Source: Treponema sp.
GTDB taxonomy: Bacteria; Spirochaetota; Spirochaetia; Treponematales; Treponemataceae
DNA: 6,357 nt
NCBI GenBank assembly: GCA_017614655.1
Contig: JAGABO010000041.1
Location: forward strand, 1 to 6,357
Reading direction: 5' to 3'
The position numbers and the translations under genes were made by a program. The notes below the pieces were generated by a model, which saw only the letters and a program-made list of their open reading frames with translations, had not been told where the DNA came from and did no database searches. Shown here piece after piece: positions 1 through 4,811 of the stretch (positions within the stretch are counted from its first letter, which is position 1; each line of letters starts with the position of its first letter).

Positions 1-296
1 TCAAAGGCTGCCTTAAGCACTTCCTTTCTTAATGTACGCTGATATCCTTCATCAATATGCATCATGGAACAGCCGCCGCATTTTCCGTAATAGGGGCATG
101 AAGGAGTTACCCTGTGTTCAGACGGTTCAATTACAGAAACAATTTCTGCCCTGCAGAAATCACGCGAAGAATCCGTTATGGAAACTTCAAGTTTTTCACC
201 GGGAACGGCATAGGGAACAAAAACATTTTTTCCGTCAATTTTGGCCATGCAGTCACTGCCAAAAATCATTTTATCTGCTATAATTACGTAATTCAT
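1..296 (-). CDS. RlmD/TrmA-family RNA uracil-C5 methyltransferase, 5' portion
   Basis: Partial gene: 98 codons from ATG 296-294, then it leaves the window with no stop, so only the N-terminus is visible. The protein begins MNYVIIADKMIFGSDC. Residues about 1-55 fit a TRAM RNA-binding domain, with the pattern of a conserved FG, then FVPYAVPGE, then an E-V strand. Residues 67-76 read CPYYGKCGGC, the Cys-x5-Cys-x2-Cys arrangement that binds a 4Fe-4S cluster in RlmD (RumA) and relatives. Family members use S-adenosylmethionine to methylate C5 of a uridine in 23S rRNA or tRNA. The SAM-binding domain and catalytic Cys lie outside the window, so the target (RlmD, RlmC or TrmA-like) cannot be set. The start is chosen because TRAM homology begins within a few residues of this Met. 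The Shine-Dalgarno is poor (GAG three bases before ATG). The gene diverges from the hydrolase at 340. Confidence 0.88.
   Translation of the reverse strand, partial: MNYVIIADKMIFGSDCMAKIDGKNVFVPYAVPGEKLEVSITDSSRDFCRAEIVSVIEPSEHRVTPSCPYYGKCGGCSMMHIDEGYQRTLRKEVLKAAF
256..284 (+). promoter_or_regulatory. Extended -10 promoter for the hydrolase-pcnB transcript
   Basis: A perfect TATAAT lies at 279-284 and is preceded by TGC at 276-278, an extended -10 element. CTGCCA at 256-261, a 4-of-6 match to TTGACA, sits at the ideal 17-bp spacing. Predicted start is near 291, giving a leader of about 49 bases that carries the good ribosome site of the hydrolase. The promoter lies inside the first codons of the divergent methyltransferase, so the two transcription units would overlap at their 5' ends. 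Confidence 0.6.
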
Positions 297-309
297 TTTC
301 TCAAGGGAA

Positions 310-318
310 AGTCTATCA
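310..318 (-). promoter_or_regulatory. Possible extended -10 promoter for the methyltransferase
   Basis: On the minus strand the bases read TGA-TAGACT, a TGn extension followed by a 4-of-6 match to TATAAT. The -35 position 17 bases upstream (TTTAAT) matches only 3 of 6. Transcription would start near 303 and leave about 7 bases of leader before the ATG at 296. It is a weak match and is given only because it is the best candidate in the 43-bp divergent gap. Confidence 0.28.
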
Positions 319-325
319 GAAAAAA

Positions 326-331
326 GAGGAG
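326..331 (+). promoter_or_regulatory. Ribosome binding site of the hydrolase
   Basis: GAGGAG ends 8 bases before ATG 340. It is one of only two strong Shine-Dalgarno sites in the window and it fixes the start at 340 over the downstream in-frame ATG at 367 (Met10), which has only AAA-rich sequence in front. Confidence 0.75.
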
Positions 332-339
332 ATTAAAAG

Positions 340-1287
340 ATGGCGTACTCAAAAGAAACCCTTAAAATGTCTGATTCAAATAAAAACGTTTTTTACTCCT
401 GGATTCCGGAAGGCGAAATAAAAGCATGCGTTGTCTTAAGTCACGGTATGTGTGAACATGCTGAGCGTTATAATGATTTTGCTTCTTTTCTTAATAAAAA
501 CGGTTTTGCTCTTTTTGCAGAAGATCACAGGGGGCACGGAGAAACGGCACTCCTTGCAGAAAAGGAAGGAAATGGAAAGCTCGGCTGGCTTTCGGACAAA
601 AACGGTTTTATGCGTGTTGCAGAAGATATTCACGAAGAAATTCTTGAAGTTAAAAGACGAATTCCTGGAAAAAAAGTTTTTCTTTTCGGGCACAGTTTCG
701 GCTCCTTTATTTCTCAGGCAGTCCTTGAATTCTACGGCTCTGAAATCGACGGCTGCATTCTCTGCGGAACAGCCGGTCCCAGACCTCTTACCGTAGCATT
801 TGCCCGCATTATGGGAAGCCTTGTTTCTATTTTTACAGGAAAAAAACATTATTCAAGATTTATAAACACACTTGCCTTCGGTTCTTACAACGCACGGATT
901 AAAAACCGGAAGACCGGCTTTGACTGGCTTTCAAGGGACGAAAAATCAGTTCAGAAATACATGGAAGACAGGCTCTGCGGCTTTATTTGTACTGCAGGTT
1001 TCTACAGTGATATTTTTAAGGGACTTTCAATCATTCATAAGGGAAAGAACATTAAAAAAATTAAGCGTGACAGCAATGTGCTTTTTATCTATGGAACAGA
1101 GGACCCGGTCGGCTCTTATTCAAAAACCGTACAAAAACTTTTTACCCTGTACAGAAAAAACGGCATGAAAAATGTGGAGCAGAAACTTTATGAAGGCGCA
1201 AGGCATGAACTTTTAAACGAGATAAACCGCGAAGAAGTTTATGCTGATGTGCTTGAATGGCTTGAAAAAAATACTGCTAATAATTAA
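340..1287 (+). CDS. Alpha/beta hydrolase, lysophospholipase/monoacylglycerol lipase type
   Basis: A 315-residue serine hydrolase of the Hydrolase_4 (serine aminopeptidase S33) group. Visible landmarks are HG at 35-36 (oxyanion region), DHRGHG at 62-67, the nucleophile elbow GHSFG at 117-121 with Ser119, an acid in GTEDPVG (Asp255), and the catalytic His289 in ARHELLNE. The full triad is present and spaced as in monoacylglycerol lipases, and the length is normal. Members cleave acyl esters of lysophospholipids or monoacylglycerols; the actual substrate cannot be read from sequence. There is no signal peptide, so it should be cytoplasmic. Residues about 145-240 form the variable cap that sets specificity. 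It is first in a two-gene unit, 11 bp ahead of pcnB, and has its own extended -10 promoter and strong ribosome site. The family is certain; the substrate is not. Confidence 0.92.
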   Translation: MAYSKETLKMSDSNKNVFYSWIPEGEIKACVVLSHGMCEHAERYNDFASFLNKNGFALFAEDHRGHGETALLAEKEGNGKLGWLSDKNGFMRVAEDIHEEILEVKRRIPGKKVFLFGHSFGSFISQAVLEFYGSEIDGCILCGTAGPRPLTVAFARIMGSLVSIFTGKKHYSRFINTLAFGSYNARIKNRKTGFDWLSRDEKSVQKYMEDRLCGFICTAGFYSDIFKGLSIIHKGKNIKKIKRDSNVLFIYGTEDPVGSYSKTVQKLFTLYRKNGMKNVEQKLYEGARHELLNEINREEVYADVLEWLEKNTANN

Positions 1288-1298
1288 AATCACCTCTT

Positions 1299-2414
1299 GT
1301 GTTAATCAGATATGGAACTGACGGTAAGGGAAAGCCGGTTCAGAAAGCAGTAATCTATACAAAGAGCGAGCATAAAATTTCCCTGGCGAATATCGATCCG
1401 GATGCGCTCTTTGTTGTATCAAGGCTTAAGGAAACAGGGTTTGATGCGTACATTGTCGGAGGGGCAGTACGCGATTTAATCATCGGAAAGAAACCCAAGG
1501 ATTTTGACATCGTAACGGATGCAACTCCGAGCCGCATAAAAAGAATTTTCAGAAACTCCCGCATAATCGGAAAAAGATTCCGGCTTGTACATGTTTTTTT
1601 CGGCGACAAGATTTTTGAAGTAAGCACTTTCCGTTCTACAGTTGACGGTTCTGTCGGAAACTCCTTCGGAACAATGGACGAAGACGTAATGAGGCGTGAC
1701 TTTTCGCTTAACGCCCTTTATTACTGCCCCGATAAGGAACAGGTAATTGATTACGTAGACGGTGTAAACGACATCAGGAAAGGAATAATAAAGCCTGTAA
1801 TTCCTTTAGACAGAATTTTTACCGAAGATCCGGTACGCATGCTCAGGGCAGTTAAGTATTCTTCTACGACAGGCTGTAAAATGCCGCGTGCCCTGAAGAA
1901 AAAAATCCGTGAATCTTCTTCGCTTTTAACTCCGGTTTCTCCGTCGCGCCTTACCGAAGAAATGCTTAAAATCTTAAACTCCGGACATGCTCAGAAAATT
2001 GTTGAAGCAGCCCTCGAAACAGACCTTTATGCCTGTCTTCAGCCTTCTGCAACAAACCTCATGATAGAAAGCCGCAGTTTTGAAAAAAAATACATGACTT
2101 CGCTTCGTGAACTCGATGAAGCAGTCTTTAAAGATCCGTCCTTAAGGCTTGGAGAAAAACTCTACTACATTTTAAGGGATTTTCTTTCCGAAGCAACAGA
2201 CTGGGAAAAGGAAGTAAAAGATGCAGGTTCTCCTTCCGAACTTTTTAAGCTTGCCTGGTCAAGAAGCCGTAACTTTGTCCTTCCAATGAATCCTCAGAGA
2301 ACGGAACTTGATTATGCTGTTGTAAAAATGCTTAAGAGTTTCGGAGTTCCGTTTAAGGAAAACAGAAAAAGAAGGCAGAGAAGGGACGAAAGAAAAGAGG
2401 AAAAAAAGTCCTAG
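1299..2414 (+). CDS. pcnB: Poly(A) polymerase, class II nucleotidyltransferase
   Basis: A 371-residue protein of the poly(A) polymerase/CCA-adding family, which adds 3' A tails to RNA and so promotes RNA decay in bacteria. The nucleotidyltransferase core is clear: GGAVRD at 54-59, DFDIVTDA at 68-75 with the metal-binding Asp68 and Asp70, RRDFSLNAL at 132-140, and EDPVRMLRAVK at 176-186 (RNA-binding/nucleobase region). The stretch IIGKRFRLVHV at 89-99 fits the signature that separates PcnB-type poly(A) polymerases from CCA enzymes, so PcnB is preferred; a CCA or dual role cannot be excluded. The C-terminus, from about 356, is a run of Arg, Lys and Glu, like the basic tail of E. coli PcnB. The start is GTG: no ATG precedes the catalytic motifs in this frame and TAA lies in frame at 1281. 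No Shine-Dalgarno is present. It is probably co-transcribed with the hydrolase 11 bp upstream. Confidence 0.92.
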   Translation: MLIRYGTDGKGKPVQKAVIYTKSEHKISLANIDPDALFVVSRLKETGFDAYIVGGAVRDLIIGKKPKDFDIVTDATPSRIKRIFRNSRIIGKRFRLVHVFFGDKIFEVSTFRSTVDGSVGNSFGTMDEDVMRRDFSLNALYYCPDKEQVIDYVDGVNDIRKGIIKPVIPLDRIFTEDPVRMLRAVKYSSTTGCKMPRALKKKIRESSSLLTPVSPSRLTEEMLKILNSGHAQKIVEAALETDLYACLQPSATNLMIESRSFEKKYMTSLRELDEAVFKDPSLRLGEKLYYILRDFLSEATDWEKEVKDAGSPSELFKLAWSRSRNFVLPMNPQRTELDYAVVKMLKSFGVPFKENRKRRQRRDERKEEKKS

Positions 2415-3292
2415 CTGCTTTTTCCGGGAGCCATCGTTATTTTGTCGATTATAATGCTCAGCTCTTCGATAAGGATTCCGGTGTATTTTTCTATGCTGTC
2501 GATTATGTACTGCTGAAGGTTATGTATTTCTCCGGTAAGCTGGCGCCCGAACGGAACGTCTATCGTAATTACAAGACGGTAGCCGCGGGTGTCGGTTTTA
2601 ATGTTCAGTTTTTTAACGCGGACCTCGCTTCCTGACTCGCTTATGCAGTGCATGACCATCTGACTTAAAGCTGCTTCAGAAATTTCTATGCGGCCCTTCT
2701 TGCTGAACTCAGGAGCTACAATTGATTTTTCGCTCATGCTGGCTTCTTTTTTTCCGATTTTAAGTTTTCTTGAACTTTTAGAAATAAACTCCTGTACACC
2801 CTTTACGAAAATCTGCGAATAGCTTTTCTTTACTTCGATCGAAGGAACTGGAATTACATGCTTTCCTTCTGTCTGACGGCTTCTTATGGCTTTTTCGATT
2901 TCTTCGGTACTTGCAATGTCTTCGATTCTTATGATTTTAGAAGGCGGCGGAAGCTGAAGCCTTAAGGCAATCTTTGTAACCATCTTCTCGCTTGTTCCGA
3001 TGAGAAGAAGCTTTTTTATCTTTGATTTCTGCAGGACTTTTGCAACTGAATCGCGATGTTCCTTATCATCAAAAAGGGCAACCCTTACGGCTCCCATGTA
3101 GCTTTTTTCGTGTTTTGCGCTTTTTCCGGCAAGTATCTTATCATTACGGATAAGAAGACCGTCATCAATCATGGCTTCAATTCCGTGTTTTTCGGAAAGA
3201 AGTTTAGCCCTGAAACTTTTTCCTGTTCCGCTTTCACCAACGAGTGCAAATACCGTGACCGAACGGTTGATAAGTTTTGTAAAAATGCCCAT
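2411..3292 (-). CDS. P-loop NTPase with C-terminal Asp23/Gls24 domain
   Basis: A 293-residue two-domain protein. Near the N-terminus GESGTGKS (19-26) is a Walker A loop after a hydrophobic strand (VTVFALV), so the first ~170 residues look like an NTP-binding domain. LLLIG at 95-99 may be a further core strand, though no clear Walker B acid follows it. After a Lys/Ser-rich linker (about 170-200), residues 200-287 fit the Asp23/Gls24 (DUF322) family: EISEAALSQM, then alternating strands (YRLVITIDVPFG), then an amphipathic helix ending in TG-x-x-I-E-E-L. No membrane segment is seen. The role is unknown; Asp23 proteins are best known as envelope-stress or membrane-proximal proteins in Firmicutes. 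It lies 20 bp downstream of the broken pseudouridine synthase and is probably translated from the same mRNA. The ribosome site is weak (AGGT about 10 bases before ATG). Its stop overlaps that of pcnB by 4 bp. The domains are well supported, the function is not. Confidence 0.82.
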   Translation of the reverse strand: MGIFTKLINRSVTVFALVGESGTGKSFRAKLLSEKHGIEAMIDDGLLIRNDKILAGKSAKHEKSYMGAVRVALFDDKEHRDSVAKVLQKSKIKKLLLIGTSEKMVTKIALRLQLPPPSKIIRIEDIASTEEIEKAIRSRQTEGKHVIPVPSIEVKKSYSQIFVKGVQEFISKSSRKLKIGKKEASMSEKSIVAPEFSKKGRIEISEAALSQMVMHCISESGSEVRVKKLNIKTDTRGYRLVITIDVPFGRQLTGEIHNLQQYIIDSIEKYTGILIEELSIIIDKITMAPGKSS

Positions 3293-3312
3293 ATTTTAAG
3301 TTACCTGCTACA

Positions 3313-3951
3313 CTAAAGTATAAAGTCGGCAGATTGAATTTTCAAGTTTTGTTTAATAAAAGAATCAAATTCTTCTGGAAAAGGAGCTTTTATCATGCAG
3401 GGCAGGTTAAGAAGACCGCTGTTTTCAAAAATCATCAGGGCAGAATGAAGAAGAAACGGGCCTTTTTTTCCTCCGTATGCCGTATCTCCTAAAAGCGGAA
3501 AACCTTTTTTTGCACACTGAAACCGTATCTGATGCTTTTTTCCGGTAAGTATTTCTGCCTGAATCAGTGTAACTTTTCTTCCTTCGTAATTTCCGTAAGA
3601 AAGGGGCGTTATTCTGGTTAAGGCACGGTTTTCTGCCTTTTTTGAAATGTCGTCTTTAACCGTGTAAAAGCCGTTTTCGGCATCTGAGCCCGTAATAAAG
3701 TCTTCAAGAAAAAAAGATGATTCAAGGGAGCCTTCTACAACGGCAGCATAAATCTTCCTTACAGAACGTTCTTTAAGCATAAGGGAAAAAGTTCTTGCTC
3801 CTTCCATCGAAAGCGACACAGCCATAAGCCCGGAAGTATACCTGTCAAGCCGGTGAAGGGGAGCCGGAATAAATGAAAGTGAGCCTTTTACCTCAAGGTT
3901 TCTTGCAAAAGCCGAAACACAATCCTCCGAAAGAGAGCCCTGACTTTTCAT
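3313..3951 (-). CDS. C-terminal fragment: catalytic domain of RluA-family synthase
   Basis: The downstream piece of the interrupted synthase, 212 residues if translation restarts at the ATG directly after the TGA. HRLDRYTSGL (33-42) holds the catalytic Asp36; KIYAAVVEG (66-74) and LTGKKHQIRF (135-144) with GDTAYGG (155-161) complete the family motifs. The missing part is the strand leading into NKP-x-G, so activity as a free fragment is doubtful but not excluded. The ATG may simply encode the Met of an original KGM sequence. There is no convincing ribosome site, but TGA-ATG adjacency could allow restart. Its stop lies 20 bp before the P-loop/Asp23 gene. Confidence 0.65.
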   Translation of the reverse strand: MKSQGSLSEDCVSAFARNLEVKGSLSFIPAPLHRLDRYTSGLMAVSLSMEGARTFSLMLKERSVRKIYAAVVEGSLESSFFLEDFITGSDAENGFYTVKDDISKKAENRALTRITPLSYGNYEGRKVTLIQAEILTGKKHQIRFQCAKKGFPLLGDTAYGGKKGPFLLHSALMIFENSGLLNLPCMIKAPFPEEFDSFIKQNLKIQSADFIL

Positions 3952-4272
3952 TCACTTAGGTTTATTTATAAAACACAAGTTATTGTTTCTATAAATTATA
4001 TCAAGTTGTATGTTTTTTAATACTTTTTTATTTACACATTCTTCTTTTTTATCTTTTTCCTTAACATTTTCGAAAAAGAATGCTGCAGCAGTTATGATGT
4101 CGCCTTTTTTAACACGGTCGCTTCCCCTGGCTTTTTTTCCTCCAAGCCTTAGAAGAGACTTGCGAAGGGCCTCCTGAACGTTTACGCCGGTTCCCTTAAG
4201 TAAAGCCTGGCAAACCCTGTCGAGACGTCTTCCTGAATCATCTTCACTGCATTCAAAAGTCTTAAATTCCAT
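3952..4272 (-). CDS. N-terminal fragment: S4 domain of RluA-family synthase
   Basis: The upstream piece of the interrupted synthase, 106 residues. SGRRLDRVCQALL (from 13) and LRLGGKKARGSDRVKKGD (41-58) are typical of the S4 RNA-binding fold. A Lys/Glu/Asn-rich linker (about 70-88) follows, then LDIIYRNNNLCFINKPK, which is the first strand pair of the catalytic domain and so does not belong to S4. The piece ends mid-fold at the TGA, which argues against an evolved stand-alone S4 protein. The linker and strand region (about 3961-4070) are markedly more AT-rich than the rest of the gene. No Shine-Dalgarno precedes the ATG. Confidence 0.6.
   Translation of the reverse strand: MEFKTFECSEDDSGRRLDRVCQALLKGTGVNVQEALRKSLLRLGGKKARGSDRVKKGDIITAAAFFFENVKEKDKKEECVNKKVLKNIQLDIIYRNNNLCFINKPK
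3995..4003 (-). promoter_or_regulatory. Possible internal extended -10 promoter
   Basis: The minus strand reads TGA-TATAAT, a perfect -10 with a TGn extension, inside the AT-rich linker of the pseudouridine synthase. The -35 position is poor. Transcription would start near 3988, about 37 bases before the ATG at 3951, and could supply the catalytic fragment and the P-loop/Asp23 gene. In a stretch this AT-rich, a chance match is a serious alternative. Confidence 0.3.
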
Positions 4273-4286
4273 GATTTTCGGCTTTT

Positions 4287-4292
4287 ATTATA
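4287..4292 (-). promoter_or_regulatory. -10 element for the pseudouridine synthase unit
   Basis: A perfect TATAAT on the minus strand ends 14 bases before the ATG at 4272. The best -35 matches are only 3 of 6. The predicted start near 4280 leaves a leader of about 8 bases with no Shine-Dalgarno, so initiation would be leaderless-like. Confidence 0.4.
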
Positions 4293-4303
4293 GAATAAAA
4301 ATC

Positions 4304-4320
4304 AACTATGTGCTATAGTT
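4304..4320. promoter_or_regulatory. Dyad AACTAT-N5-ATAGTT, candidate operator
   Basis: A perfect 6-bp inverted repeat with a 5-base centre overlaps the -10 of the DUF212 promoter and lies just upstream of the opposing -10. Its position would suit a regulator acting on both directions. Arms of this length arise by chance fairly often in AT-rich DNA, and no regulator gene is nearby. Confidence 0.25.
4311..4319 (+). promoter_or_regulatory. Extended -10 promoter for the DUF212 operon
   Basis: TGC at 4311-4313 precedes TATAGT at 4314-4319 (5 of 6). The -35 position at 17-bp spacing is TAGAAT (3 of 6). Only 8 bases separate the -10 from ATG 4328, so the transcript should begin at, or within a base or two of, the start codon. 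This agrees with the absence of a Shine-Dalgarno. Confidence 0.42.
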
Positions 4321-4327
4321 AGACAAT

Positions 4328-4810
4328 ATGGAAAACTTCAAGGAACAGCTGCATTCATTTTTAACAAGCCCTGTTTTAATAGCCTGTATATTCAGCTGGC
4401 TCATTGCGCAGCTTCTGAAGACTTTCATAAAACTCTGCTCGGGTAAAGTACACTCACTTTCAGAACTATTTGAACTTCTTTTCTGGCGTACCGGCAGCAT
4501 GCCGTCAAGTCATGCAGCTCTGGTTGCATGCCTGAGTACAATGATCGGTTACCGTAACAGGAATCAGCTTGACAGTGACGTTTTTATCCTCTCCCTCGTA
4601 TTCTTTCTGGTAACAATAAGGGATGCCATGGGAGTAAGAAGGGCAAACGGAGTACAGGCACGTCTTCTGAATAAAATTTCTCTTATTCTCTTTGATAAAG
4701 GCCTTATGGAAAAAGATGCTGTAAAGGAGGTGCAGGGGCATACGCCTCTTGAAGTTTTTGTGGGCTGCCTTATAGGTTTTTTTATAGCCCTTGCTTTCTG
4801 CATACTGTAA
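4328..4810 (+). CDS. Divergent PAP2 family (DUF212) membrane protein
   Basis: A 160-residue protein, the usual size for the divergent PAP2 family (PF02681), which is related to PAP2-type acid phosphatases and haloperoxidases. The hallmark segments are all present: TGSMPSSHAALV (55-66), RDAMGVRRANGVQA (98-111) and KEVQGHTPLEVFVG (133-146), supplying the Ser-His, Arg and His residues of the PAP2-like active site. About four membrane segments are expected, near 12-32, 61-77, 86-102 and 140-159. Family members are presumed to dephosphorylate lipid or small phosphorylated substrates, but the substrate is not established. No Shine-Dalgarno precedes the ATG; the predicted promoter implies a leaderless mRNA. 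It is first in an operon and its TAA is separated from the next ATG by a single base. Confidence 0.9.
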   Translation: MENFKEQLHSFLTSPVLIACIFSWLIAQLLKTFIKLCSGKVHSLSELFELLFWRTGSMPSSHAALVACLSTMIGYRNRNQLDSDVFILSLVFFLVTIRDAMGVRRANGVQARLLNKISLILFDKGLMEKDAVKEVQGHTPLEVFVGCLIGFFIALAFCIL

Positions 4811-4811
4811 A

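Larger units (their letters stand above)
3313..4272 (-). pseudogene. RluA-family pseudouridine synthase interrupted by in-frame TGA
   Basis: Read through one TGA (3954-3952), this is a single open frame of 319 codons including the TGA, normal for an S4-domain RluA-family rRNA or tRNA pseudouridine synthase. It has an N-terminal S4 RNA-binding domain (about 14-60), the start of the catalytic fold ending FINKPK, then after the TGA the rest of the catalytic domain with HRLDRYTSGL (catalytic Asp), KIYAAVVEG and TGKKHQIRFQCAK...GDTAYGG. In this family the residue after NKP-x is a Gly, so GGA to TGA, one substitution, would explain the break. Nothing else is damaged: both halves stay in one frame and all catalytic motifs persist. 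It may be a recent nonsense mutation, a sequence error, or a gene expressed as two pieces. It is the first gene of a minus-strand unit that continues into the P-loop/Asp23 gene. Confidence 0.75.

Noticed and set aside
32..365. Two plus-strand open frames of 83 codons at the left end
   Set aside because: They lie opposite the methyltransferase, whose TRAM and Cys-cluster motifs are clear on the minus strand.
436..849. Minus-strand open frame of 137 codons opposite the hydrolase
   Set aside because: Antisense shadow of a hydrolase with intact catalytic motifs; the Cys/Lys/Phe-rich translation is typical of a non-coding frame.
2401..2407. A7 run near the end of pcnB as a programmed frameshift site
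   Set aside because: It lies four codons from the stop in a Lys/Glu-rich tail, and no stimulatory structure or alternative product of interest is visible.
2399..2425. Hairpin GGAAAAA / TTTTTCC between the convergent genes as a bidirectional terminator
   Set aside because: The stem is mostly A-T pairs with a 13-base loop and has no GC-rich core, so it is unlikely to end transcription efficiently.
3952..3954. TGA read as selenocysteine in the pseudouridine synthase
   Set aside because: The position is a structural glycine in the family, not a redox Cys site, and I see no convincing SECIS-like hairpin directly downstream. A nonsense change or sequence error is simpler.
4791..4811. TTG start for the large membrane protein
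   Set aside because: It would begin inside the DUF212 gene and add seven residues before the anchor; ATG 4812 immediately after that gene's stop fits better.
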